DNA from: Polyangium mundeleinium
Lineage (GTDB): Bacteria > Myxococcota_A > Polyangia > Polyangiales > Polyangiaceae
NCBI RefSeq assembly: GCF_028369105.1
Contig: NZ_JAQNDO010000001.1
Location: 10,758,501-10,822,500, forward strand
Direction of reading: 5' to 3'
Length of the DNA: 64,000 nt
Positions 44,301 to 51,667 of this stretch are shown here, one piece after another (position 1 is the first letter of the stretch; every line of letters begins with the position of its first letter). A program made the position numbers and the translations under genes. The notes beneath the pieces are model-generated. The model saw only the letters and a list, made by a program, of their open reading frames with translations, had not been told where the DNA came from and did no database searches.

Positions 44301-45360
44301 GGAGCTGGGGGCGGCGGCGTATCACGCAGGAATGGAGACGGGGACGCGGGACCGGATCCAGTCGGCATTTCTGGGCGGGGAGCTCGAGGTGGTGGTCGCG
44401 ACGATCGCGTTCGGAATGGGGGTGGACAAATCGAACGTACGGACCGTCGTCCATCTGGCGCTGCCCGGGAGCGTGGAGGCGTATTACCAGGAGATCGGGC
44501 GCGCTGGGCGGGATGGGTTGCCGTCGCGGGCGATCCTGATGCATTCGTTCACGGATCGACGGACGCACGAGTTTTTCTTCGAGCGCGATTACCCGGAGCC
44601 GGCGCTGCTCTCGGCGCTGTTCGCGGCGCTCGGGACGCGGCCGCAGACAAAGGAGGCCTTGGCCCCGCGGGTGGAGTCCGATCCGGAGAAGTTCGAGAAG
44701 GTGCTCGAAAAGCTCTGGATCAGCGGGGGCGCGATCGTCGACGCGGACGGGGGGATCCGGCGGGGGAGCGAAGATTTCCTCGGCGAGTACGTGGCGCAGC
44801 GGAAGCACAAGCAGGAGGACCTGGCCAAGATCGCCCGGTACGCCGAAGGGCACGGGTGCCGGATGCTGCACCTGGTCCGGCATTTCGGCGACCAGGAGGA
44901 CGACGGGAGCCCCTGCGGCGTGTGCGACGTGTGCGCGCCCGACGGGTGCGTCGGGAGGAAGTTCCGCGAGCCGAGTCGAGCCGAAACGGCGGCGATCCAG
45001 AAGATCCTCGACGCGCTCGCCGACGAGGACGGGCAGCCGATGGGGCGGCTGCATCGCGAGACGTTTGGCGAGTCGCTCGATCGGCGGTCGTTCGAGCACC
45101 TGGTGAACGGGCTCGTGCGCGCAGGGATCTGCGAGGTGCGGTCGGACTCGTTCCAGAAGGGCGGGGAGTGGATCGAGTTCCAGCGGGTGTCGCTGACCGA
45201 GGAAGGACAAACACACGGCGGCGAGGCGCCGACGCGGTTCGTCACGCTCGACGAGGCGCCGAAGAAGAAGGCGCGCGGGACCGGAAAGTCGAAGGGGAAG
45301 CGCGGCGCGAGCTCGAAGGCGTTCTGGGCCTGGAAGGCGCGGCAGAAGAAGGGTGGGTAA
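41338..45360 (+). CDS. Topoisomerase III-RecQ helicase fusion protein
   Basis: 1340 residues combining two enzymes. Residues 1-600 are a type IA topoisomerase of the TopB class: Toprim domain with VVAEKPSVARDIA (Glu8) and CATDAGREGE (Asp104, Glu108), LVGMNLSRAYSL, and the catalytic Tyr326 in LISYPRTDSR; the C-terminal zinc ribbons of TopA are absent. A low-complexity linker (about 628-735) leads to a RecQ helicase: Walker A MPTGAGKS (776-783), DEAH box (875-878), motif VI QEIGRAGRDGLPS, and a zinc-binding RQC region ending PCGVCDVC, then a winged-helix-like C-terminus; no HRDC domain is seen. TopoIII and RecQ normally meet as separate proteins to resolve double Holliday junctions and late replication intermediates; here they are one chain. 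No frameshift separates the halves. Confidence 0.93.
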   Translation: MTIAVVAEKPSVARDIAHVLGANKASEGALEGAGYVVTWAIGHLVALAQPHQMDPAWKRWDLRTLPMLPPTWPLTVLEETRKQFDVVKKILLRADVEWVVCATDAGREGELIFRYIYDAAGSQKPVRRLWISSLTADAIRTGFRKLRDARDYDALADAARGRSRADWLVGMNLSRAYSLSLGHDLSVGRVQTPTLSMVVEREQAIRAFVPEDYLEVRATFAPEGAPDGPDGRYEGILLDVPEKPGGPEKPRRLPPDGEEAGRITRRVSAGRALITKVSAETRRIPPPLLYDLTELQRHANRLFGWSAQRTLDLAQTLYERHKLISYPRTDSRHLSTDVAQTLPSVVKAIEGNYQGLLAPGTGQRPLGRRFVDDTKVTDHHAIVPTTTAARGSLSSEEQKLYDLVCRRLLAAWHDDLIERTTTVITEVTSPEAVDRFRSAGTVVEQVGWKVLDLGGAGTKEGPKKRKKGEAEGAEEEAEAQKLPRGLSEGKTARVLGAKAEKKTTKPPNRFTEATLLTAMETAGKTVEEKELSDAMKDTGLGTPATRAAIIETLIKREYVVRMGKSLAATDKGILLVGSVHPHVKSAAMTGEWEARLARLSRGEGDLKAFMRGIEAYVKYVVGAVQDGDDRPAGAVALEGRGGSPELGPAKQALKQQDPPPRPSKATAPAGLEPRAARAKSTRKEKEGVGKKGKVDPGVVPSKVGAAFASAGVGKGMGQARGLNGQAELPLAERREARAGATLGEILRERFGFPGFRPYQEAVCRAVTEGQDVLLVMPTGAGKSLCYQLPGIARRGTTLVVSPLIALMEDQVGKLRAQGFAAERIHSGRDRLSSRAACAEYLAGRLDFLFVAPERLRVPGFPEMLARRKPTLVAVDEAHCISHWGHDFRPEYRMLGQRLPSLRPAPVVALTATATPMVQDDIARELGLSDAARFIHGFRRTNIGIEVVELSPSARADAVKKLLAPKERRPAIVYAPTRKHAEETARELSELGAAAYHAGMETGTRDRIQSAFLGGELEVVVATIAFGMGVDKSNVRTVVHLALPGSVEAYYQEIGRAGRDGLPSRAILMHSFTDRRTHEFFFERDYPEPALLSALFAALGTRPQTKEALAPRVESDPEKFEKVLEKLWISGGAIVDADGGIRRGSEDFLGEYVAQRKHKQEDLAKIARYAEGHGCRMLHLVRHFGDQEDDGSPCGVCDVCAPDGCVGRKFREPSRAETAAIQKILDALADEDGQPMGRLHRETFGESLDRRSFEHLVNGLVRAGICEVRSDSFQKGGEWIEFQRVSLTEEGQTHGGEAPTRFVTLDEAPKKKARGTGKSKGKRGASSKAFWAWKARQKKGG
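43226..43348. repeat. 123-base palindromic element inside the TopB-RecQ linker
   Basis: Arms at 43226-43263 and 43311-43348 are reverse complements over 38 bases with a single mismatch (C43260/A43314), around a 47-base loop. The whole element is exactly 41 codons long and keeps the frame. It encodes part of the low-complexity linker (about residues 630-671). It could form a strong hairpin in DNA or RNA. It looks like an inserted palindromic repeat of the kind found inside genes in Rickettsia; I did not see another copy in this window. Confidence 0.9.
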
Positions 45361-45408
45361 GAGATGTGGCCGCAAAAGGGCGCGGTCTGTTAGAGTGGCG
45401 ACGACCTC

Positions 45409-46902
45409 ATGACAGGAGGGCACGCGGGCGCGCGCAAGGTCGGTCGGTACGCCCTCTACGGCGAGATCGCGTCGGGAGGCATGGCCACGGTCCATTTCGG
45501 GCGCCTGCTCGGGCCGTCAGGGTTCGCGCGGACCGTCGCGATCAAGCGGCTGCACCCGCAGTTCGCGAAGAACCCCGAGTTCTGCGCGATGTTCCTCGAC
45601 GAGGCGCGCCTGGCCGCGCGGATCAAGCACCCGAACGTGGTGCCGATCCTCGACATGATCGCCGAGGGCGGCGAGCTCTTGCTCGTGATGGACTACGTGC
45701 ACGGCGAGAGCCTCGCGCGCGTGCTCCGGAACATGGAGCGCGACGGGTCGCAGCGGCCGGCGCTGAAGATCATATCGGGCGTGATGACGAGCGTGCTGCA
45801 CGGGCTTCACGCCGCGCACGAGGCCATCGACGAGCGCGGTGAGCCGCTCGGGATCGTGCACCGCGACGTGTCGCCGCAGAACGTGATCATCGGCGCCGAC
45901 GGCACGGCGCGCGTGCTCGATTTCGGCGTGGCCAAGGCGATGGGCCGCGCCCAGGTGACACGCGAGGGCGAGCTCAAAGGGAAATACGCGTACATGGCGC
46001 CGGAGCAGATCAAGCACGGCAGCCGCGTGGACCGGCGCGTCGACGTGTTCGCCGCGGCCATCGTGCTCTGGGAGATGCTCGCCGTGCGCAGGCTGTTCAA
46101 CGGCGACAGCGAGCTCGCGATCATCGCGCAGGTGACGATGAACGAGATCCCGCCGCTGAAGCAGATCGGCGTCGAGGTGCCGCCCCCGCTCGAAGCCGTG
46201 GTGATGCGAGGGCTGTCGCGCGATCCGGCCGAGCGTTTCCAGACCGCGCGAGAGATGGCGATGGCGCTCGAAGCCGCGGTGCCGCCGGCCCCCGCGTGGG
46301 AGGTCGGGGAGTGGCTCGCGCAGGTGGCGCCCGAGGGGATCACGCGGCGCGCGCGCGAGGTGCAAGTGATCGAGAACGCGTCGCTGTCGGACACGGACGT
46401 GCCGCCGCTCGCGTCGCACGACGGGAGCGTGGACGCGGCGAGCATGCCGTCGGCGATGCGCTCCTCGCAGGTCTCGGGGATCGCCGTGCCCCATGCGCCG
46501 CAAGCCGTGGCGTTGCCTCGATCCGTCGTGATCCTCGCGGCCGCCGTGCTGGTCGTCGCGCTCGGAGGCGCCGCCGTGCTCTGGCTCGATCGAGGGCGCG
46601 AGGAGCGCGCGACGGGGATCCAGCCGGTCGCGCCCACGAGCGCGGCGACGACGGCGAGCGCGTCTGCAAAACCGCCCGAGCCCACGGTCACGCCCGCGCC
46701 CCCGGAGACGACGACGGCGAGCACGAGCGCGCCCGTCGCGACGACGACGGCGACGCCACGATCGACGGCGAAGAGCGCGCCGACGGGCGCGACGACCACG
46801 ACGACGACGAGCGGAAAGTCGGCGCCCCAAGCGGCGGGCTGCAGCCCGCCGTACACCATCGACGCCAAGGGGATCCGCCGCATCAAGCCGGAGTGTTTGT
46901 GA
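45409..46902 (+). CDS. Hanks-type Ser/Thr protein kinase (triad 2)
   Basis: 497 residues. Kinase domain about 10-290: GEIASGGMATVHFGR glycine loop, VAIKRLHPQ lysine, IVHRDVSPQNVII catalytic loop (HRDVSPQN, a myxobacterial-type variant in place of HRDLKPEN), LDFGVAK, KYAYMAPEQ activation segment. One membrane helix (SVVILAAAVLVVALGGAAVLWL) precedes a Thr/Ala/Pro-rich extracytoplasmic tail that ends in a conserved-looking short domain (GCSPPYTIDAKGIRRIKPECL). Its TGA overlaps a GTG start (GTGA) of the anchor protein, so the two are translationally coupled. The upstream gene is TopB-RecQ in the same direction with 48 bases between. Confidence 0.92.
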   Translation: MTGGHAGARKVGRYALYGEIASGGMATVHFGRLLGPSGFARTVAIKRLHPQFAKNPEFCAMFLDEARLAARIKHPNVVPILDMIAEGGELLLVMDYVHGESLARVLRNMERDGSQRPALKIISGVMTSVLHGLHAAHEAIDERGEPLGIVHRDVSPQNVIIGADGTARVLDFGVAKAMGRAQVTREGELKGKYAYMAPEQIKHGSRVDRRVDVFAAAIVLWEMLAVRRLFNGDSELAIIAQVTMNEIPPLKQIGVEVPPPLEAVVMRGLSRDPAERFQTAREMAMALEAAVPPAPAWEVGEWLAQVAPEGITRRAREVQVIENASLSDTDVPPLASHDGSVDAASMPSAMRSSQVSGIAVPHAPQAVALPRSVVILAAAVLVVALGGAAVLWLDRGREERATGIQPVAPTSAATTASASAKPPEPTVTPAPPETTTASTSAPVATTTATPRSTAKSAPTGATTTTTTSGKSAPQAAGCSPPYTIDAKGIRRIKPECL

Positions 46903-47732
46903 AGACCCGAGCCCTTGTTTTCTTCGCCGCAGCGACGATCCCGCTCGCGGCCCCCGCCTCTGCCACGACGAAAAAAGAGTGCGTCGCGTCGTACGAGCAA
47001 ACGCAGTCGCTGCGCAAGGAAGGCAAGCTCGCGCAGGCGCGCGAGGCGGCGCTCGTCTGCTCGGACAACGCCTGCCCGCGCGTGGTGCGCGGCGACTGCG
47101 CCGAGTGGCTCACCGAGATCGAGAAGAGCCTGCCGACCGTGGTGATCGTCGCGCGTGACGAGAAGGGCGATGAGACGGCGGACGTGCGCGTGTTCGAGGG
47201 GGACAAACTCGTGCGCGATCGGCTCGACGGGAAGGCCATGCCGATGGATCCCGGCGAGCACGTGCTGCGCTTCGAGCGGGACGGCGCGGAGCCCGTGACC
47301 CGAAAGGTGATCGTGCACGAGGGGGACAAACTCGTGCGGATCGAGGCGTCGTTCAAGAAGGAGCCGAAGGCGCCGGAGCCTTCGCCCGACGACGCGAAGG
47401 GGAGCGGCGTGCCGATCGCGCCGATCGTGATCGGCGGCGTGGGGCTCCTCGGGCTCGGCGCGGCCGGCGTGATCGGGCTCCTCGGGCTCTCGGCAAAATC
47501 GGACCTCGAAGCGTCGTGCGCGCCGAACTGCCCGGCCGCGGACGTGGACCCGATCCGCACGAAATTGCTCGCCGCCGATATCACGGCCGCCGCGTCGCTC
47601 GCGATCCTGGGGGCGGCGGCGGTCGTGTACTTCACCTCGAAGCCGCGCGACGAACAAAAAAGCGCGATGCCCCGCCTGGAGTTTGCGCCGACGATCGGCG
47701 GCGGATTCGTGGGCCTTCGAGGGACCTTCTGA
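46899..47732 (+). CDS. PEGA-like envelope protein of the kinase operon (triad 2)
   Basis: 277 residues from GTG 46899, overlapping the kinase stop; GTG 46893 is possible. Signal peptide (ALVFFAAATIPLAAPASA), a short Cys-containing helical region with CVASYEQTQSLRKEGKLAQAREAALVCSDNACPRVVRGDCAEWL (about 27-72, TPR-like), and a PEGA-like beta domain (ADVRVFEGDKLVRDRLDGKAMPMDPGEHVLRFER). A Gly-rich helix (VIGGVGLLGLGAAGVIGLLGLSA) and a second helix (ITAAASLAILGAAAVVYFTS) precede the terminus IGGGFVGLRGTF. Its plan matches the proteins at 6037-7020 and 52560-53567. Its stop shares a base with the next start. Confidence 0.83.
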   Translation: MKTRALVFFAAATIPLAAPASATTKKECVASYEQTQSLRKEGKLAQAREAALVCSDNACPRVVRGDCAEWLTEIEKSLPTVVIVARDEKGDETADVRVFEGDKLVRDRLDGKAMPMDPGEHVLRFERDGAEPVTRKVIVHEGDKLVRIEASFKKEPKAPEPSPDDAKGSGVPIAPIVIGGVGLLGLGAAGVIGLLGLSAKSDLEASCAPNCPAADVDPIRTKLLAADITAAASLAILGAAAVVYFTSKPRDEQKSAMPRLEFAPTIGGGFVGLRGTF

Positions 47733-49072
47733 TGAAGACGCATCTTTTCGCAGCGCTCGTCCCCCTCTCCTTCACGCTGGGCTGCTCGGCCCTCGTCGAT
47801 CTCGACGCGCTCTCGGCGGGGAGCGGGGGCGGGAGCGGGCCCGGGCCGGTCGAGCTGCCGGACGGGACGCTCGAATTCGTGGACGACGCGTTCGACGGTG
47901 AATTCGCGCTCGGGTCGTTCACGGACACGGAGTGGGCGGCGGCGCGATTGCGCCTGAAGACGAACTCGATCGACGGAGCGTTCCGCTCGCGGGTCTTCGA
48001 CGCGGGCGAGCCCGTCGACTGGACCACGTTCACCTGGACCCCGGCCGGGCCGTACCTGAAGGCATTGCCGGATTCCCGCGGCAAGGAGGTGGGATACGCA
48101 GAGGGGTCGATGGACATGTCCGCGAACGTCCTCCTGCTCCACCTCGACGGCGCTGGCGCGCTGACCTCGGGGGCGGCGACGATGGATACCTCCGGCCAGA
48201 AGAGCAACGCCGTCGTGACCGCGCCCGTGGGCACGACGCTCTCGTTCGAGGAGGGTCCGATCGGGCAGGGCCTCGCGGACAAACTCAATACGTACCTCGC
48301 GCTCGACACGATCTCGGGGGATTACGATTTCAACCAGGGGGATTTCACCTGGGCGCTCTGGGCCAAGACGGAGTCGAATTGCTCGGGGAACAAGGTCTTC
48401 CTCGGCGTCGACGCCGGGTTCAGCGGCCCGCACCTCTGGCTCGGCTGCGCGCCGGCCGACTTCGGACCTTGCGGCGAGGGCTCGCCCGAGGGCCGCGCCG
48501 CAGGCACCTTCATGTCCAACTTCGATGATCCGACCGATGGTGTCCCGTTCTGCGGCGCGAGCCAGATCAACGACGGCCAATGGCATCACCTCGCGGCCGT
48601 CAAGAAGGGGCACGCGCAGGCCCAGGTCGTGCTCTACGTCGACGGGCTCGCCGAGGCGACGCTCGGCACCACGTTCAACACCCCCATCTTCCTGACCGGC
48701 GACGACTTCAGCGTCGGCGCGCTGTCCGAAGGCGATTTCCAAGCCGAGGGGGCCTACGACGAGGTCGCCATCTGGAAACGCGCGCTCGAGCCGGACGAGG
48801 TAATGTCGATCTACCGGCGCGGCGGGGCGCGGCTCGCGCTCCGCGTGCGAACGTGCAACGACCCGGCCTGCGCGGACGGCGATCCGCCGTTCGTGGGCGC
48901 GGACGGAAGCGACGGTTGGTTCGTCGATCCGACGGGCACGCTGGGCCCGCCCACGGACATGCAGCTCGTCGTGCCGAGGGCCCGTTACTTCCAGTACGAG
49001 GCGAGCTTCGAGGGCTACCGCGAAGGCGACGGCCCGGGGCTCTTCGCCGTGAAGGTCCACGCGAAGCGCTGA
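47732..49072 (+). CDS. LamG-domain lipoprotein (triad 2)
   Basis: 446 residues from the TGATG overlap at 47732. Lipoprotein signal (LSFTLGC, Cys18), a Gly/Ser spacer, an N-terminal beta region (about 45-150), and a LamG/concanavalin-like jelly-roll domain (about 185-380) with FTWALWAKTESNCSGNKVFLG, QWHHLAAVKKGHAQAQVVLYVDGL and AYDEVAIWKRALEPDEVMSIY. LamG domains bind glycans or proteins. Likely surface-exposed. In this triad it takes the third position, where the other triads have Cys-rich lipoproteins. Confidence 0.85.
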   Translation: MKTHLFAALVPLSFTLGCSALVDLDALSAGSGGGSGPGPVELPDGTLEFVDDAFDGEFALGSFTDTEWAAARLRLKTNSIDGAFRSRVFDAGEPVDWTTFTWTPAGPYLKALPDSRGKEVGYAEGSMDMSANVLLLHLDGAGALTSGAATMDTSGQKSNAVVTAPVGTTLSFEEGPIGQGLADKLNTYLALDTISGDYDFNQGDFTWALWAKTESNCSGNKVFLGVDAGFSGPHLWLGCAPADFGPCGEGSPEGRAAGTFMSNFDDPTDGVPFCGASQINDGQWHHLAAVKKGHAQAQVVLYVDGLAEATLGTTFNTPIFLTGDDFSVGALSEGDFQAEGAYDEVAIWKRALEPDEVMSIYRRGGARLALRVRTCNDPACADGDPPFVGADGSDGWFVDPTGTLGPPTDMQLVVPRARYFQYEASFEGYREGDGPGLFAVKVHAKR

Positions 49073-49204
49073 TTTTCCCTTTCGCCCGCCGGGGTGTCTA
49101 GAAGCGCGAACGAGGTGTGAAACGCGCCGGAGGGGCGCGCGCCCGCCCTCGTTCGAATGACGATCCTCCGCCACGCGCGGGAGATCGAAGGGAGAGATCT
49201 CGGC

Positions 49205-50308
49205 ATGAAATGGCTTCGTTACACGCTCTCGAGCCTCGTCCTTTCTTCGGCCCTGGCGCTCGCCGGCTGCGGCGGCGGCAATGAGCCCGACCCCGACGCG
49301 TCGGTCGATCCGATCGCCCAGGAAGAGATCGTCGACCTCGGCGATCTGATCCAGCAGGACCAGGACGCGGCCGCGGCGGCGGAGGTGATCGGGGATCCGG
49401 CGACGCTGCTCGCCGAAGGCCAGAAGCAGGGCGACAAGGCGCGCGGCGACATCGCTGCCGTGCTGAGCTTCATCAAGGAGGCGGCCCAGGGCGAGCCCAC
49501 GCGCAAGGGCGCGACGGCGGACGGCCGCGCGTACGCGCAATGGGTGAAGACGATCCAGGGCGTGGAGATCACGTTCTCCGTCGTGCGCACGACGCAGGAT
49601 CGGCTGCGGTACCTGGTGCAGGGCAAGGCCGCGGACGGCGCGAAGAAGCCGCTGCTCACGGGCATTTTCGTGAAGAAGGGCCCGAAGACGGGCGGCGGGC
49701 GGTTCCACGTGAACCTGACGAACGTGAGTGATCTCTACAATGCCCCGGGCGCGGACGGGTCGATCCATTTCTGGTTCGCGAACCACAAGGGCGACAAGCG
49801 CGGACGGCGTATCGCCTACGTGAACGTGGTTCGTCGGGACGACCCGCAAATGCAGAAGGTCAACTACGGCGCCGACCTCGTGCGGCTCGTGGGCGTGGGC
49901 GGCCGGTTCCGGGCCGTGGGCGTGGGCGATGCCATCCCGGATTTGCCGGGCCAGGAGGCCATCGGCCTGCGGATCCTGTGGAAGGCGGGCGAAGGCGGGC
50001 GCGCGGCGGCGGCCGTGGCGTCGCTCGGTCCGAATGCGAAGCTTCTCGGCACGGCGCACGAATGCTGGGACAAGGACGGCCTGCGCACGGCATACAAGGA
50101 CGACAACCCGAACAACGACGCGATGAACCCGGACGAGGGGATGCTCGCGATGTGCGCCGGCTTCGCCGAGGAAGCGCCGCCGGATCAGGCCGACGTGAGC
50201 GTGGACGGGCAGGACGCGGATCCGGAGCTCGACGCGTTGCTCGAGGAGTCGGGCGCGATGGACATCGACACGGCCGAGGCCGACGCGGCCGATCCGATCG
50301 GCCAATGA
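49205..50308 (+). CDS. Lipoprotein of unknown function
   Basis: 367 residues from ATG 49205 with GGGAGAGA upstream. Lipoprotein signal (SALALAGC, Cys21) and an acidic start (EPDPDASVDPIAQEEIVDLGDL). The middle (about 95-250) is beta-rich with GVEITFSVVRTTQDRLRYLVQGK and FHVNLTNVSDLYNAPGADGSIHFWF; the C-terminal part contains NDAMNPDEGMLAMCAGF and an acidic tail. No recognised domain. The next gene, a matrixin-like protease, begins 4 bases after its stop, so they are very probably cotranscribed. Confidence 0.75.
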   Translation: MKWLRYTLSSLVLSSALALAGCGGGNEPDPDASVDPIAQEEIVDLGDLIQQDQDAAAAAEVIGDPATLLAEGQKQGDKARGDIAAVLSFIKEAAQGEPTRKGATADGRAYAQWVKTIQGVEITFSVVRTTQDRLRYLVQGKAADGAKKPLLTGIFVKKGPKTGGGRFHVNLTNVSDLYNAPGADGSIHFWFANHKGDKRGRRIAYVNVVRRDDPQMQKVNYGADLVRLVGVGGRFRAVGVGDAIPDLPGQEAIGLRILWKAGEGGRAAAAVASLGPNAKLLGTAHECWDKDGLRTAYKDDNPNNDAMNPDEGMLAMCAGFAEEAPPDQADVSVDGQDADPELDALLEESGAMDIDTAEADAADPIGQ

Positions 50309-50312
50309 ACGT

Positions 50313-51119
50313 ATGAGCCGGGCGCGCGCCGTATTCGTGTTCGTCCGGGCATCCCTCGGGGTGCTCGTAGCTCTTTCGTTCACGCCTCCAGCCGGGGCTT
50401 ACGAAACCGGGCGATCCGAGTACGGCGCGCGCCTGCATTTTGCTTCACTTCCGGCACGGGTGCGTCTTGCCACACCTGTGCCGGTTTTTGCCGATGGGGG
50501 CCGCGGCGCCTTGCTCCGCGCGATGGCGACGTGGTCGGGCGTGTTTTGCGGGTCGCTCGGGGGTTCGTTTGTCGAGGCGAATGCGGGGGAAGACGCGTCG
50601 ATCGAGGTGCGGGCCGTGATTTCGGGGTGGCGTCACGGCGCGGCGATCGCGGCGCATACGGATGTCGAAAGCGACAAGTGGACGGGCGAGATCCGGCGCG
50701 TGGTGATCGAGCTCGACGCGACGCGGCGGTGGAGCGACGCGGACAACGTGCCGGCGGATGCGCTCGATCTGGAGACGGTGCTGCTCCACGAGCTCGGGCA
50801 CGCGGCGGGGCTCGCGCACAGCGGACAAACGTCGGCCGTGATGCGCGCAGGGCTCAAGCCGGGACACGCGGCGAGGCGCGCGCTCGATCCGGACGACGTG
50901 GCGGGGATGTGCGCGGTGTATGCGGCGCCTGCATGGGTGCGGCAGGACGAACCGTCGGTCCGGACGAACGGGGGTGGTTCGTCCGTGTCGGCTCCGCGGG
51001 CCTTTGTCTTTTCGGCAGCGATCGGCGCAATAGGCGCGGGATTCGTCGCGTGGAAAAGGCGGCGAAATGCCCGCGCGCTCAGGCGTTCGGATCCGGGATC
51101 AGCCCCCGCAGACGCTTGA
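50313..51119 (+). CDS. Matrixin-like zinc metalloprotease with C-terminal membrane anchor
   Basis: 268 residues. Signal peptide (LGVLVALSFTPPAGA), then a metzincin catalytic domain with the zinc site HELGHAAGLAH (His159, Glu160, His163, His169) and a candidate Met-turn SAVM (Met177), as in matrix-metalloprotease-like (matrixin) enzymes. No obvious Cys-switch pro-segment is seen. After a linker, a C-terminal hydrophobic helix (FVFSAAIGAIGAGFVAWK) and a basic RRRNARALRR segment suggest anchoring. Predicted to cleave proteins outside the cytoplasm. Coupled to the preceding lipoprotein, which may be a substrate, inhibitor or partner. Its 3' end overlaps the convergent sigma-factor gene by 41 bases. 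Confidence 0.85.
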   Translation: MSRARAVFVFVRASLGVLVALSFTPPAGAYETGRSEYGARLHFASLPARVRLATPVPVFADGGRGALLRAMATWSGVFCGSLGGSFVEANAGEDASIEVRAVISGWRHGAAIAAHTDVESDKWTGEIRRVVIELDATRRWSDADNVPADALDLETVLLHELGHAAGLAHSGQTSAVMRAGLKPGHAARRALDPDDVAGMCAVYAAPAWVRQDEPSVRTNGGGSSVSAPRAFVFSAAIGAIGAGFVAWKRRRNARALRRSDPGSAPADA

Positions 51120-51633
51120 TGCCGTGGTGAAAGTTCACCTTGGCGCTGTCCTCGCTGCAATCGGCGAGGACCGCGATCTCGCGGAAGCTGAGCTCGTGAA
51201 AGAGGCGTAGCTCGACGGCGAGGCGCTGCTTCGGGGGCAACTCTTCGAGGCGCTGCGCGACGCGGCCCCATACCTCGGCCGCGACGAGCCGGCTCGTTTC
51301 GAGGGAGTTCGTGAACGCGGGCAGATCATCCATGTCGGCGAGCGGGCCTTCCCGCGAGGATCCACGGACGTGGTTCAGCGCGACGTGGACCGCGATCCGA
51401 TAAAGCCAGGTGCGGAAGCTCGATTCGCGTCGAAAATCGGCGAGTTTCTCGAACGCATTGAGGAAGGCCCGCTGCGCGACGTCCTCGGCGTCCTCGGGGC
51501 GCCGGACGTACCGGCGGACGAGGCGCAAAATCCCGGCCTGATGCGCCTTCACGAGCGCGTCCGCCGCGCTCCGATCCCCCGCGAGGACCCGCTCGACGAG
51601 CGAAACGTCGCCCTCCTCTGCCGCCTCGCTCAT
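51079..51633 (-). CDS. ECF-type RNA polymerase sigma factor
   Basis: 184 residues from ATG 51633 with an excellent GGAGGAGAAG site. Region 2 (about 20-90) reads ALVKAHQAGILRLVRRYVRRPEDAEDVAQRAFLNAFEKL ... SFRTWLYRIAVHVALNH, and region 4 (about 128-180) reads RLEELPPKQRLAVELRLFHELSFREIAVLADCSEDSAKVNFHHGIKRL. No region 1 or 3, as expected for ECF factors. It directs RNA polymerase to an alternative promoter set. No classical zinc-binding anti-sigma gene follows; the gene upstream on the same strand encodes a lipoprotein, which could be the signal partner. Convergent overlap of 41 bases with the matrixin gene. Confidence 0.92.
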   Translation of the reverse strand: MSEAAEEGDVSLVERVLAGDRSAADALVKAHQAGILRLVRRYVRRPEDAEDVAQRAFLNAFEKLADFRRESSFRTWLYRIAVHVALNHVRGSSREGPLADMDDLPAFTNSLETSRLVAAEVWGRVAQRLEELPPKQRLAVELRLFHELSFREIAVLADCSEDSAKVNFHHGIKRLRGLIPDPNA

Positions 51634-51667
51634 TGGTCTTCTCCTCCGCGCCGCGGCGCTCGTTCGT

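Noticed and set aside
46883-50383. A 1166-codon minus-strand open frame across the triad 2 genes
   Set aside because: Composition is Arg/His-rich shadow coding; the plus strand has overlapping genes with signal peptides and a LamG domain.
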